Shown: positions 41,668 to 51,107, numbered from the stretch's first letter. The stretch is DNA of 64,000 nt from Streptomyces xantholiticus (GCF_014651015.1 NZ_BMWB01000013.1:62001-126000); one strand, 5' to 3'. The notes: a model not told the origin generated them from the sequence alone. Translations and numbers: made by a program.

Positions 41668-43514
41668 CAGCCTGTCCGGCCCTCGACACGGTCGAGCTCC
41701 TCGTCCAGGGCGAGGGCGGCATCGATCAGGGCCAAGTGGGTGAAGGCTTGCGGGAAGTTGCCGAGCTGCTCACCGGAGGGGCCGATCTCTTCGGCGAACA
41801 GGCCGACGTGGTTGGCGTAGGTGAGCATCTTGGAGAAGGCGTAGCGCGCCTGGCTGAGGCGTCCGGCCCGGGCGAGTGCCTCCACGTACAGGAAGCTGCA
41901 CAGGTTGAAGGTGCCCTCCGAGCCGCGCAGGCCGTCCGGGGAGGCGGCGGGGTCATAGCGGTAGACGAGGCTGTCACTGACGAGCTCGGCGTCCATGGCG
42001 TCGAGCGTGGTCAGCCAGTCGGGGTCGGTGGGGGTGAGGAAACCGACCTTCGGCATCAGGAGCAGGGACGCGTCGAGGACCTCGGTGTCGTAGTGCTGGA
42101 CGAAGGCGCGGCGGTTCTCGCTCCAGCCGCGGTCCGCGATCTGGCGGAAGACCCCGTCACGTGCGCCCTGCCAGCGGGCCAGGTCGCCGGGGCGGGAGTG
42201 GGCGGTGGCCAGTTGGACGGCGCGGTCGAAGGCGACCCAGGTCATCAGGCGGCTGTAGGTGAAGTTCTGGCGGCCGCCGCGGGTCTCCCAGATCCCTTCG
42301 TCCGGGCGGTCCCAGTGCTCGGCCAGCCAGTCGATGACGTCGGTGAACGTGCGCCAGCCCCGGATGCCACCGATGTCCTCGGCCTGGGCGAGGGCATAGG
42401 CGGCCTCGCCGTAGATGTCGAGCTGGATCTGGTCGGCGGCGGCGTTGCCGGCCCGCACCGGCCCGGACCGCCGGTAGCCCTCCAGGTGGTGCAACACCTC
42501 CTCGTCGAGGTGCGGCTCGCCGTTGACGCGGTACATGATCTGCAGCGGCTCGCCCGAGGCGGTGCCTCCGGCGGCCAGGCGCTCCCGCAGCCACCGGCGG
42601 AAGGCGTTCGCCTCGGTGGTGAAGCCGAGACCGATCAGCGCCCGCACCGACAGGGAGGCGTCACGCACCCAGGTGTAGCGGTAGTCCCAGTTCCGCTCCC
42701 CGCCGATCTGCTCGGGCAGGCCCATGGTGGCGGCGGCGATCGGGGCCCCGGTGGGGGCGTACGTCAGCAGCTTGAGGGTGATCGCGGAGCGGGCGACCAT
42801 CTCGTGCCAGCGGCCACGGTAGCGGGAGGCGCGCAGCCAGTTCAGCCAGAACGTACTGCACGCGTCGAAGGCGGCGGCGATTGCATCAAGGGCGGGCGTC
42901 CCACCGCCGGGCCGGCCGCTGAGGCCGCCCGGATCGCCGGTTTCGCTGGTGAGGACGACGGCGGCACGTTCCCCGGCCTGGAGGGTGAAGCGGGCGGAGA
43001 CGTCGGTGCCGTCCGGGTGCAGGACGATCGGCGCGGTGACCTGCAGGTGCAGATCCGTGCCGGGCCCCCGGAGCAGCATGGATCCGTCGTCGAGGCGCGT
43101 GAGGTCATGCGGTGCGCGACCGTAGTCGAAGCGGGGCCGGCAGATCAGTTCGAACGGCACGTTGCCGCGCACCACCCGAGCGACCCGAATCAGCCGGTGC
43201 CGAGCCGACGGTGTCGTCGACGGGTCGGGGGGCATGAAGTCGACGACCTCGCCGACGCCGCCGGGCGTCATGAAGCGGGTGATGAGGATGGCGGTGTCAG
43301 GAAGGTAGAGCTGGCGGACGGTGGCCTCGCCGCCGACATCGGCGGCGAGGCGGCAGGAACCACCGCGGTCACTGTCCAGCAGCGAAGCGAACAAGCTGGG
43401 GGAGTCGAACCGAGGGGTGCACCACCAGTCGAGAGTGCCGTCCGCGGCGATCAGCGCCGCTGTCTGCAGATCACCGATGATGCCGTGGTCCGCGATCGGG
43501 GGGTAGTCGTTCAC
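41667..43514 (-). CDS. glycoside hydrolase family 15 protein (glucoamylase/trehalase-like)
   Basis: A 615-aa cytoplasmic GH15 enzyme with the bacterial layout: an N-terminal beta-sandwich domain beginning YPPIADHGIIGDLQTAALIA (about 1-215), then an (alpha/alpha)6 barrel. Barrel motifs are NWDYRYTWVRDAS, carrying the general-acid side, and GLFAEEIGPSGEQLGNFPQA near the C-terminus with the second catalytic Glu. Actinobacterial members include trehalases and glucan hydrolases. No signal peptide is visible. GTG 43514 has GGAGG 5 nt upstream; the longer frame is low complexity. Confidence 0.9.
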   Translation of the reverse strand: MNDYPPIADHGIIGDLQTAALIAADGTLDWWCTPRFDSPSLFASLLDSDRGGSCRLAADVGGEATVRQLYLPDTAILITRFMTPGGVGEVVDFMPPDPSTTPSARHRLIRVARVVRGNVPFELICRPRFDYGRAPHDLTRLDDGSMLLRGPGTDLHLQVTAPIVLHPDGTDVSARFTLQAGERAAVVLTSETGDPGGLSGRPGGGTPALDAIAAAFDACSTFWLNWLRASRYRGRWHEMVARSAITLKLLTYAPTGAPIAAATMGLPEQIGGERNWDYRYTWVRDASLSVRALIGLGFTTEANAFRRWLRERLAAGGTASGEPLQIMYRVNGEPHLDEEVLHHLEGYRRSGPVRAGNAAADQIQLDIYGEAAYALAQAEDIGGIRGWRTFTDVIDWLAEHWDRPDEGIWETRGGRQNFTYSRLMTWVAFDRAVQLATAHSRPGDLARWQGARDGVFRQIADRGWSENRRAFVQHYDTEVLDASLLLMPKVGFLTPTDPDWLTTLDAMDAELVSDSLVYRYDPAASPDGLRGSEGTFNLCSFLYVEALARAGRLSQARYAFSKMLTYANHVGLFAEEIGPSGEQLGNFPQAFTHLALIDAALALDEELDRVEGRTG

Positions 43515-44203
43515 AACGCCTCCTCGGCCCTCTGCGCTAGCCAGTGACGCACAGAGTCCTCGCACCAGGGCGGCACCGCCACCGGTCCGATCCCGCCGGT
43601 GGTCGCATCCCACGTGGGACCGACGGCGCCGCTGCCATGGCCGAGCCTCGGCCGTCCTGCCCATCATCGCGACACCGGGCGCCCCCCAGCCACTCCTGGC
43701 CGGAGCACCCGTGCACCGACCGCACCGTCGGCCGGCAGACGCTACTGGCGAACGCCGGGTGAGGAACGCGCCCAGGAGGCGGACCATGGCCGAAGTCCGC
43801 CGTCGGCTGGTCGAGGTGGATCGACGACGCCACCGGCCTGAAGGCCACGTTCGCCCGTACCTCCTGGCACAACCGCTCGCTGCGCGGCGCCAGCCAAGCC
43901 GGGCTGATCAACAACCTCAACTGGCGGCAGTGCTCGCCGCCGCCTCGGGCCTGCTCGCCGCCCGCTGGATCACAAAGCACCAGCCGACCCCGCTGAACGA
44001 CCTGACTTCCCGTACCGCGCGGCTCCGCTATCAGAGGCCGAAGTCGCGCGGTTCGGAGTGCGAGGCGAAGCTGAGGCAAGGCGGCCACCTACACATCGCC
44101 GACTACGGCCCTCCGCCCAGCGAGAGAACCCGCTGCCCGCCCGGACACCCCGCTGGGCGTTCCGGGCGCCACGCGTCGCGGGTGCTCGGTGCAGCGACGC
44201 GTA
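43515..44203. other. 689-nt gap with an orphan protein-like frame
   Basis: No complete gene. A plus-strand frame at about 43763-43990 reads GWSRWIDDATGLKATFARTS followed by WHNRSLRGASQAGLINNLNW, which looks like real protein but has no start, no binding site and no upstream continuation. It may be a gene fragment left by rearrangement. I do not recognise the family. Confidence 0.35.
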
Positions 44204-44602
44204 TCAGACCTTTTCTGCGGTGACACGGGGGTGGTCGGTGGTGAGCATGGTGATGTCCTCGACGTCGGACGTCAGGATCGTGACGCGGCCCGGCTGGGCG
44301 AGGGCGGTGGCGCACAGCATCGCGTCGATGGCGTACTTGTGGCCGTGCAGCCCGGCCGCGCGCAGCAGACTGGCGGCGGACTGGGCGATCGCCTGAGTGA
44401 CCGGTTCCACCCGCAGCCGGGACAGCGTCCATTTCAGCGCGGCGTCATTGATCCGGGGGTGAATCACCTCGACGAGCACGGCGGCCGAGGTGATCACCGG
44501 AAGGTCGGCGTCGCGCGCGGCGGTGAGCCACTCGTGGACCTCGCGGTCGCGCTGCACGGCTTTGGCCAGGCCCTCGCTGTCCAGAATGAGCGCGCCGCTC
44601 AC
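44204..44602 (-). CDS. vapC: VapC-type PIN-domain toxin
   Basis: A 132-aa PIN-domain ribonuclease, the toxin of a type II toxin-antitoxin pair. The acidic active-site residues are in place: Asp8 (LILDSEG), Glu45 (VLVEV), Asp93 (YAIDAMLCATA) and Asp113/Asp116 (ILTSDVED). VapC toxins cleave tRNA or rRNA when freed from antitoxin. The GTG start overlaps the antitoxin stop by 4 nt (GTGA). It is located at the edge of a module bounded by att-like repeats, consistent with island stabilisation. Confidence 0.87.
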   Translation of the reverse strand: MSGALILDSEGLAKAVQRDREVHEWLTAARDADLPVITSAAVLVEVIHPRINDAALKWTLSRLRVEPVTQAIAQSAASLLRAAGLHGHKYAIDAMLCATALAQPGRVTILTSDVEDITMLTTDHPRVTAEKV

Positions 44603-44883
44603 GCGGCTGCCCCGGTTCCGGAAGAGGTGCCACCGGTGAGCTTGGCCCGCTTGGCGGCCACGGCCTCCGGGTCGGCGGGGCCGTGGGTCTTGTCGAGGTC
44701 GGCGATCAGCTCGTCCAGGTTGTCGCGCTCGATCTGCCGTTGCGCGGCCCTCTCCAGGTACGCGGACACGCCCCGCTTGCCGACCCGCTCACGGATTGCT
44801 TGCAGGGTGCCGGCGGTCAGGGAGACGGAGATGCCGCTGCTGGGGCCGTCGCCGGGTGGGAAGTCGGTGTCGTCGTCAGCCAT
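44599..44883 (-). CDS. vapB: VapB-type antitoxin
   Basis: A 94-aa antitoxin. The N-terminal part SSGISVSLTAGTLQAIRERV, then SAYLERAAQRQIERDNLDEL, has the ribbon-helix-helix-like pattern of CopG-type DNA-binding antitoxins; the C-terminal half is charged and likely disordered until bound to VapC. The gene precedes and overlaps vapC. A near-perfect inverted repeat 8-30 nt upstream of its ATG is the probable autoregulatory operator. Confidence 0.82.
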   Translation of the reverse strand: MADDDTDFPPGDGPSSGISVSLTAGTLQAIRERVGKRGVSAYLERAAQRQIERDNLDELIADLDKTHGPADPEAVAAKRAKLTGGTSSGTGAAA

Positions 44884-44890
44884 GACACGA

Positions 44891-44913
44891 GTATGGCATT
44901 TGGAATGCTATAC
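44891..44913. promoter_or_regulatory. vapBC operator (inverted repeat)
   Basis: GTATGGCATT (44891-44900) and AATGCTATAC (44904-44913) are inverted copies with one mismatch around TGG. The minus-strand CATACT at 44889-44894 could be the -10 element of the vapBC promoter, so the repeat would cover it. Position and symmetry fit toxin-antitoxin autoregulation. Confidence 0.7.
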
Positions 44914-45041
44914 GACGAGACCCTTCTCAGCGGCACCCCGAGCCTCGGGGAGGGGCGAAACGCGCGTCGAGAAGTCGCGTGTAGCGCCCGTCGTGCCCGC
45001 AATGCACATTGATCTTGAGTCTGGTATGCGTCGTGCGCGCC

Positions 45042-45060
45042 TCTGACCTGCGGTTTCCTC
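45042..45060 (+). repeat. att-like core D
   Basis: TCTGACCTGCGGTTTCCTC shares 16 bp exactly with 60488-60503 and 18 of 19 with 47846-47864. No recognisable methyltransferase 3' end precedes it, so it is a core-only copy. It lies in the 420-nt gap 44884-45303, which holds no other gene besides the vapBC operator. Confidence 0.55.
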
Positions 45061-45303
45061 CGACCTGTCCGAGGCGCGTCCGCTGTCCGAGGAGCGCCCG
45101 CCGAACAGGATCACGTATCCGCACGGGCCCGCATGAGCACACAGCGGTCAGGAGGCCGCAACCGCCCGCGAGGTCAGTCCCGGACGGGCTCGCCCCGCAA
45201 CGCTGTCGGCCGTCCTCGCCCGGTCCCTGACGTCCGGCGAACTGCGGACGGCCTCGGCCCCCGCCCTGTAAGTACTGGTGTCCCGACGGCGCGGGGCGAT
45301 ACC

Positions 45304-46641
45304 TCAGGGAGTGACGGTCTCCCGGGATTCGGTGGCGGCCGAGGCGGAGCCGGTGTCCAGAAATTCCCGGATCGCGAAGCCCACCAGCACGACGACCGTT
45401 GTCCACACCACGACCATCGTGGTCGGGTAGCTCCAGGTGAACAGAACGATCGCGGCGACCACCAGGATCGCGGCCCCGATCCAGCGCTTGAAGCGGTGCA
45501 CGAACCGACCGACTGCCCCCAGCCGAAGTCCTCCGGAGACGGCGACGTCGCGCAGGGCGCCGATGCTCCTGCGACAGCCGGTGCGGACGAGGACGGCGAT
45601 CCGGGACGGGCCACTGAGAAAAGCGCCGACAGCGGTGATGAGGGCGACGGCACCCAGCGCCCGTACACCGGCGCGCAAGAACTTGATCAGCGCGTCGTAC
45701 ACCGCTCCGGCAGCGGCCGGAGACGCGCCGGAGGGCAGATGGTCGAGGTAGACGTCACGGAAGACGGTGAGGGTGATCCCGAGGAACAGCATGGCCGCGA
45801 ACACTGCCGACGCGGCCCCGATCAGCGCGTGCCGACGGTTGAACGCCGTGTACACCCCCGCCGCGGCCACCAGCAGGGTGATGAAGGGCAGCCAGCCCCC
45901 CAAGATCTCCAGGACCCTCATATACGTCTTGATCTTGCCGATGTCCTTCGACTGGAGCACAACGAAGTCCGTGTGGACATCCGGGATCCTCTCGGCCACT
46001 CCGAGGCCGGCGTCGACAAGCCGCTCCTTGACCTGGGCCACGATCGGTGCCACGTCGATGGCCACCTGGTCGTTCTCCAGCGAGACCACCCCGTCGGCAT
46101 TGCCCGTCAGGGCCTTGTCGACGGCCGAGTGCACCTTGCGGTTGCCCTCCACCCAGACGGTCTCGAAGGCACTGCTGGTGACCACCCGCTCCACGGTGCC
46201 GCTGACCAGCCGCTTCAGACCGTTCGTGATCGGCGCCTGAAGATTGCCGACCAGCTGGGCCGCCTTCGGTGGGACGCCCGTCTGCGACACGGCGTCCTGC
46301 AACTGCTTGACCAACGCGTCCACGTCGATCTGTGCCAGCACCACGTCCGTGACTCGGTTGGTGACCGCCTTCTGCACATCCGGATCGGAGGCCAGCGGCC
46401 CCACCGTGGCGACGTAGCGGTCCGTGTCCCGCACGATGCTGTTCGCCCAGACCGCGACGACGGAAAGCAGCGACAGCAGGGCCGCGAAGAGGATCAGCAG
46501 GACGGAGCCTGCGGACCGGAAGGGGTGATGCCGCGCCGCCCGCGGGCGCGCGCCACTTTCCAGGGCACCCAAGCGGTGCCGCAGTTCATCCAGTTCGCTG
46601 TGCTCCCGGTTGGAGTGCGGCTCGCCGCCTGTGTGGGCCAT
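45304..46641 (-). CDS. conserved integral membrane protein
   Basis: A 445-aa membrane protein. A polar N-terminus (1-40) is followed by one membrane segment (SVLLILFAALLSLLSVVAVW). A ~200-residue extracytoplasmic region follows with repeated short helices (RYVATVGPLASDPDVQKAVT, FETVWVEGNRKVHSAVDKAL), then about five further membrane segments. The layout is common in Streptomyces proteins of unknown function. ATG 46641 is chosen; GTG 46647 is equally possible. Divergent from the DUF6325 gene. Confidence 0.75.
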   Translation of the reverse strand: MAHTGGEPHSNREHSELDELRHRLGALESGARPRAARHHPFRSAGSVLLILFAALLSLLSVVAVWANSIVRDTDRYVATVGPLASDPDVQKAVTNRVTDVVLAQIDVDALVKQLQDAVSQTGVPPKAAQLVGNLQAPITNGLKRLVSGTVERVVTSSAFETVWVEGNRKVHSAVDKALTGNADGVVSLENDQVAIDVAPIVAQVKERLVDAGLGVAERIPDVHTDFVVLQSKDIGKIKTYMRVLEILGGWLPFITLLVAAAGVYTAFNRRHALIGAASAVFAAMLFLGITLTVFRDVYLDHLPSGASPAAAGAVYDALIKFLRAGVRALGAVALITAVGAFLSGPSRIAVLVRTGCRRSIGALRDVAVSGGLRLGAVGRFVHRFKRWIGAAILVVAAIVLFTWSYPTTMVVVWTTVVVLVGFAIREFLDTGSASAATESRETVTP

Positions 46642-46777
46642 GGACACCAGAAGACCCGCGCGATGCCGAGCGGGCGACCCGGGTGAGCCCGACGAGTGAT
46701 TCGAGCACGAGGTGCGGCCGCCCCGGTGCGGTGATGCAATGGCCTGGGGGAGCAGGCACGAGCCCAGAGGTGACGCC

Positions 46778-47239
46778 GTGAGTGACGCATTCGACGAAGT
46801 CGACGCATCCGGCGAGATGGGACCGATCGACTATCTGGTCGTCGAGTTCCCCGGCAACCGAATGACCGGCGAGGGCCTCCCCCTCCTGGTCGATCTGGTG
46901 GACCGCGGCCTCATCCGGATCCTCGACCTGACGTTCATCCGGAAGGACACCGACGGAACCGTGAGCGGCTTGGAGATCGGCGATCTCACCGGCGACGGCG
47001 AACTCGACCTGGCCGTCTTCGAGGGAGCGTCCTCCGGCCTGCTGGGCCAGGACGACCTCGAAGAGGCAGCCAACGCCCTGGAACCAGGCAACTCCGCCGG
47101 CGTCCTGATCTACGAGAACCTCTGGGCCGCACCGTTCGCCGCCGCCCTGCGACGCGGCGGTGCCGAGCTGGTCGCCTCCGGAAGAATCCCGGTGCCCGCG
47201 GTTCTGGCCGCGCTCGACGCGACCGAAACCGCGCCCTGA
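46778..47239 (+). CDS. DUF6325 family protein
   Basis: A 153-aa soluble protein: GPIDYLVVEFPGNRMTGEGL, then LVDRGLIRILDLTFIRKD, and a C-terminal helix PAVLAALDA. This is the DUF6325/DUF1269-like pattern found beside SHOCT proteins in Streptomyces. The middle reads DLTGDGELDLAVFEGASSGL, with an EF-hand-like acidic loop. Function unknown. GTG 46778 has CAGAGG upstream. The SHOCT gene follows after 31 nt, probably in one operon. Confidence 0.78.
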   Translation: MSDAFDEVDASGEMGPIDYLVVEFPGNRMTGEGLPLLVDLVDRGLIRILDLTFIRKDTDGTVSGLEIGDLTGDGELDLAVFEGASSGLLGQDDLEEAANALEPGNSAGVLIYENLWAAPFAAALRRGGAELVASGRIPVPAVLAALDATETAP

Positions 47240-47270
47240 AAAGCACGGGGAAGCAAGAAGGGAGATCACC

Positions 47271-47585
47271 ATGCCGGGACTCCTCCGAGGGGTTGCCCGT
47301 ACGGCCGTCGTCGCCGGAACGGCGACCTCCGTGTCGAACCGTGTATCCCGCCGACAGCAGGGGCGATGGGCGGCCCAGCAGGGGTACCAGGAGCCCGCGG
47401 CGCAACCGGCGCCCGAGTATCAGGCGCCCGCACCGCAGCCGGCGCCTCCCGCCGGGTCCGCTCCGGCGGCCTCCGACATGTCCAGCAAGATCGAACAGTT
47501 GAAGCAGCTGGGCGACCTCAAGGCCCAAGGCGTTCTCACCGAGGCGGAGTTCGAGGACCAGAAGCGCAAGGTCCTCGGTACCTGA
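47271..47585 (+). CDS. SHOCT-domain protein
   Basis: A 104-aa protein. Residues 1-20 are weakly hydrophobic (MPGLLRGVARTAVVAGTATS), residues 25-65 are a Gln/Ala/Pro-rich linker, and residues 70-104 form a SHOCT domain (IEQLKQLGDLKAQGVLTEAE then FEDQKRKVLG). SHOCT domains are short helical pairs thought to mediate oligomerisation. ATG has AAGGGAGA 7 nt upstream. It is the last gene before att-like repeat C. Confidence 0.85.
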   Translation: MPGLLRGVARTAVVAGTATSVSNRVSRRQQGRWAAQQGYQEPAAQPAPEYQAPAPQPAPPAGSAPAASDMSSKIEQLKQLGDLKAQGVLTEAEFEDQKRKVLGT

Positions 47586-47791
47586 CCCGCTCCGCAGTGA
47601 GGACGACCGGAGTGGACGTACCCGAGACCGACCGGGACCTGCCGGGCCGCGACTGTGAGTGCCGGGGTATTGCCTTGAGCCGGAGCAACGGGTTGTCGGC
47701 CGTGGCGCTCTTGGTGGCCGCACGCGGGACACCAGGCCGTAAAATCGCACCTGACCTGGCCTTTTCTGTACCTCGCATGCCGACACCTTTC

Positions 47792-47864
47792 CGATGACCT
47801 CGCACGTGGAGTGCGTGGCGATTCTGGAGCTTGCCGCAAAGGGCCTCTGACCTGCTGTTTCCTC
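47792..47864 (+). repeat. att-like repeat C: diverged methyltransferase 3' end
   Basis: The frame reads PMTSHVECVAILELAAKGL and TGA at 47848-47850, then CCTGCTGTTTCCTC. It shares 25 bp exactly with repeat A (47806-47830) and the post-stop core with repeats D and E. A further look-alike, TGACCTGGCCTTTT, lies at 47754-47767. No methyltransferase body precedes it. The surrounding 382-nt gap 47586-47967 holds no gene. Confidence 0.7.
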
Positions 47865-47967
47865 TCGAGGACCTGCCTGGACGGGGCCTCGTCGCCTGTG
47901 CCTGTACGGGCAGCCCGACCCCGCGGGCCTGGCGGATCGGCCCCGGCGGCTCGCGCTCCGGCGGACG

Positions 47968-50418
47968 CTACTCGGTTCGCAGCGCCGTGGCCGTACGGGC
48001 CCTGGCCGCCCAGCCGGCCGGGATCAGCGCGCCCAGCACCGCGATCACGACCCCGCCGAGCCCCAGCAGGAGCAGCTGGAAAGGCCCGTACACATCGAGG
48101 ACAAGCGACGGCAGGCTGGTGCCTACGGCACGTCCCATCACCGGCATGACGACGTGGTGCAGCGCGTACCCCGCAGGGACGCCGATCAGCCCGCCGATCA
48201 CGCCGATCACGGCCACCGAGGCGAGCACGAGGCCCATGGCCTGCCGCGGCGTCATGCCGATCGCCTTGCAGACGCCCAGGTCGTGGATACGTTCCCCGGT
48301 GTCGAGGACCACGGAGTTGAGTACGCCGAGACCGGCCACGGTGATCAGCATGAGGGTGAGCAGCACCGCCATCGCGGACATGATGAGGATGACGCCCTCC
48401 TGCCCAGAGGAGGCGTTGGTGGTGGCGTCGCCCCCCAGCGGCTGTACGACTGCGGCGACCTTCCGGGCGTATTCGTCGGCGGAGACGCCGGACTTGGTCT
48501 CGACGAGGAAGGTACTGGGCTCGGCCGACGCGAAGTTGGCCATGTCCGCGTGGATCTCCAGCCGGCTGCCCGACGTGTCGAAGGACTCGCCCACGATCCG
48601 CAGGTTCGCGGTCTCCTTCTCGTAGGTCACCCGCACCGTGTCACCGATCTTGGTGCTGGTCCTCTCCAGGAAGCGGGAGGGCACCACGACCTGCCCCTTA
48701 CCGGTGATCCAGTGCCCGGAGAGCATCTCGTAGCTGCCGGAGCGCGAATTGCCCTCGTAGAGGCTGGCCTGAATGGAGCCGGAGACCCCGGCCACGGCGA
48801 CCTCGGTCTGGGCCTTGCCGTAGTACGACTCCGTGCCCGGCTGTGACGTGACGGCGGACCGCACCTTCGCCGGATCGGCGACCTTGGGCTTTTTGGACGT
48901 GCTTGCCGCGCTGCTTTCCACGGGAGGCGGGCCTGACTCGCTGCCGCCAGGGGGAGGCGGGTCTTCCGCGTTGCCCCCTACAGGAGGCGGCGGGGGAGGA
49001 GCGACTTCGATTGCCTCGGTCGTCGTGACCGTGACCGCGGCACGGTTCTCGGGGTCCTGGGAGGTGCCGATCGCGTTCAGGGACGAGGTCAGCCCCACCG
49101 CGAACGTCGCCGCGACCGTGCCGAACGCCACCGCGAGCAGCATCGCGAGGGTACGTACCGGATGAGTGAAGGGGGTGGCGAGACCGTAGGTCACCTGTCG
49201 CGGCAGCGGCAGCATCCCCATCGCCCGATGCGCCCACTGGCCGCGTCCTGTGCGCGGCGACCGGCCGACCGCGATGGCCTCGACCGTACGCAGCCTTCCG
49301 GCCCGCAGCGCGGGAATCAGAGCCGCGAGCCCCACGACGACCAGGGCGGCGGCCGGCACGGAGACATCCACCCACCAGGCCACCGAGAGCGAGACGCCGC
49401 CGTACACCGACTCGGTGTCGGACAGCAGTGGCACGGCCAGGAGATTCCCCAGGACGACACCCAGGGCGATGCCGACGACGGCCGGGATCAGCGCCTGGGC
49501 CACGTAGGCGCGTACGACCTCGCGCGGAGTGAAGCCGATGGCCTTGAGGATGCCGATCCTGCGCAGGCTGGTGCCGACCGCGCCACTGATCACACTGCTG
49601 ACGATGATCACCGACATCACGATGCCGAGCGCGCCGAAAGCCATCACGAACGGGACGGTCGCCGCCGCACCCTGATCAGCGGCGCGCTTGGTGTCCAGCC
49701 AGGACTGGGTACCCAGCAGCGCCCCGGACCCCACGGAGGCGGCGAGCTTCTTCCGGTCGGCGATGATCTGCTGCTTCGTGCTCGCGGAGTCGAAGCGGTA
49801 GAGCATCTGACTCGTGACCGGGCTGCCCTCCGACGCCAGCGCGTTGACCTGCGCGGGAGTCGCCCAGGAGTCGGCCGTCTTGCTGGCCGACACAGCGAAG
49901 CCGACGATCGAAAGGGTCGGGGCGCCCCCGGCGTCCGACGTCTTCATGGGGGTGCCGATCCCGAGGGCGGGCCCCTCGAACGACGCGTCGAGTACGATCT
50001 CGCCCCGCTTCTGCGCCCACCGGCCGGACTTCAGATCCACCCGGTCCACGGCGCCGTCAGGGCCGGACCGCCCGACCAGGGTCAGCGTCGGCAGTTGGAA
50101 GCCCGCCCGGTCCACCGGACGGACCGACGTGGACGGGTACGGTCCCGCGCTCGCGGCGACGCCGGGCAGCTTCCCGGTCTTCGCCAGCTCCGCCGCACTC
50201 GCCTTGGCAGGATCGAACTGCGCGGTGATGTGCGAACCTCGCTGCTTCCTGAAGGCGTTGTCGAAGGGCGCGGCCGCGGCGACCATCAGCGACCCGGCGA
50301 CCACGGCCGACGCCACGGCCATCATCGTGGCCACGGCGATCACCACTGTCTGCACCCGCCGCCGGCCCACCCCGGAACGTACGACCCGGCCCATCGCGCC
50401 GGTACCGAACAGGCTCAT
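47968..50418 (-). CDS. ABC transporter permease, FtsX/MacB type
   Basis: An 816-aa permease with two FtsX units: one N-terminal membrane segment, an extracytoplasmic domain, three clustered segments (IVMSVIIVSSVISGAV; LIPAVVGIALGVVLGNLLA; ALVVVGLAALIPALRAGRLR), then a second N-terminal segment, another extracytoplasmic domain and three more segments. A Pro/Gly-rich linker (PPPPPPVGGNAEDPPPPGG) sits early in the second domain. Such systems act in envelope stress or antimicrobial peptide and lipoprotein handling rather than bulk transport. The ATG overlaps the ATPase stop (ATGA). Confidence 0.88.
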   Translation of the reverse strand: MSLFGTGAMGRVVRSGVGRRRVQTVVIAVATMMAVASAVVAGSLMVAAAAPFDNAFRKQRGSHITAQFDPAKASAAELAKTGKLPGVAASAGPYPSTSVRPVDRAGFQLPTLTLVGRSGPDGAVDRVDLKSGRWAQKRGEIVLDASFEGPALGIGTPMKTSDAGGAPTLSIVGFAVSASKTADSWATPAQVNALASEGSPVTSQMLYRFDSASTKQQIIADRKKLAASVGSGALLGTQSWLDTKRAADQGAAATVPFVMAFGALGIVMSVIIVSSVISGAVGTSLRRIGILKAIGFTPREVVRAYVAQALIPAVVGIALGVVLGNLLAVPLLSDTESVYGGVSLSVAWWVDVSVPAAALVVVGLAALIPALRAGRLRTVEAIAVGRSPRTGRGQWAHRAMGMLPLPRQVTYGLATPFTHPVRTLAMLLAVAFGTVAATFAVGLTSSLNAIGTSQDPENRAAVTVTTTEAIEVAPPPPPPVGGNAEDPPPPGGSESGPPPVESSAASTSKKPKVADPAKVRSAVTSQPGTESYYGKAQTEVAVAGVSGSIQASLYEGNSRSGSYEMLSGHWITGKGQVVVPSRFLERTSTKIGDTVRVTYEKETANLRIVGESFDTSGSRLEIHADMANFASAEPSTFLVETKSGVSADEYARKVAAVVQPLGGDATTNASSGQEGVILIMSAMAVLLTLMLITVAGLGVLNSVVLDTGERIHDLGVCKAIGMTPRQAMGLVLASVAVIGVIGGLIGVPAGYALHHVVMPVMGRAVGTSLPSLVLDVYGPFQLLLLGLGGVVIAVLGALIPAGWAARARTATALRTE

Positions 50419-51107
50419 CGGACGGCCTGCGCGCAGGAGTCGAGGGCGACGTGACCGTCGACCAGGTGGATAGTGCGGCTCGCGCACGCCTCCGCGAGGG
50501 ACAGGTCGTGCGTCACCAGCACGATGGTCTGTCCAGCGCGGTGCAGATCCGTCAGCAGGTTGCGGACGTCGTGGCCCGAGGCGGTGTCGAGCGCACCGGT
50601 GGGCTCGTCGGCCAGCAGCAGCGCGGGCCGGTTGACCAACGCCCGTGCGACACCGACCCGTTGGCGTTCACCTCCGGACAGCCGGCCCGGGTAGGCGCGG
50701 GCGTGCTTCTGGATGCCCAGCATCTCCATGAGCTCACCCGCGCGGGCCGCGGCCGCGCGTCGGCTGCTCCCGGTCAGCTGGGCCGGGAGCTGGATGTTGT
50801 CGGTGACGGTGAGGTCGTCGAGGAGATTGAAGAACTGGAATGCCATGCCGATGTGCTCGCGACGGAACTTGGCGAGGGCGTGCTCGCTCAACTGGTCGAT
50901 CCGTCGCCCGGCCACGATCATGGCGCCGTCGGTCGGCTTGTCCAGGCCTGCGACGAGGTTCAGCAGCGTGGACTTGCCGCTGCCGGAAGGGCCCGTCACG
51001 GCAAGAGCCTCACCCTTGGCGACGCTGAGCGTGAGCGGTCCGAGCGCCGGCGCGCCAGCGCTGTCGTAGCGCTTCGCCACACCCTCCAGTTCGATCACTT
51101 GATGCAT
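50415..51107 (-). CDS. ABC transporter ATP-binding protein, MacB/LolD type
   Basis: A 230-aa ATPase. Walker A is GPSGSGKSTLLNL, the signature LSGGERQRVGVARAL and Walker B LLLADEPTGALD, with the H-loop VTHD. It energises the overlapping FtsX-type permease. The pair is divergent from a NarL-type two-component system across 220 nt, a frequent arrangement in which the kinase senses the condition that induces the transporter. Confidence 0.92.
   Translation of the reverse strand: MHQVIELEGVAKRYDSAGAPALGPLTLSVAKGEALAVTGPSGSGKSTLLNLVAGLDKPTDGAMIVAGRRIDQLSEHALAKFRREHIGMAFQFFNLLDDLTVTDNIQLPAQLTGSSRRAAAARAGELMEMLGIQKHARAYPGRLSGGERQRVGVARALVNRPALLLADEPTGALDTASGHDVRNLLTDLHRAGQTIVLVTHDLSLAEACASRTIHLVDGHVALDSCAQAVR

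Noticed and set aside
47754-47767. Sixth att-like core TGACCTGGCCTTTT
   Set aside because: It resembles the post-stop core of repeat B but lies only 25 nt before repeat C and lacks the GTTT centre; kept as a note rather than counted as a boundary.
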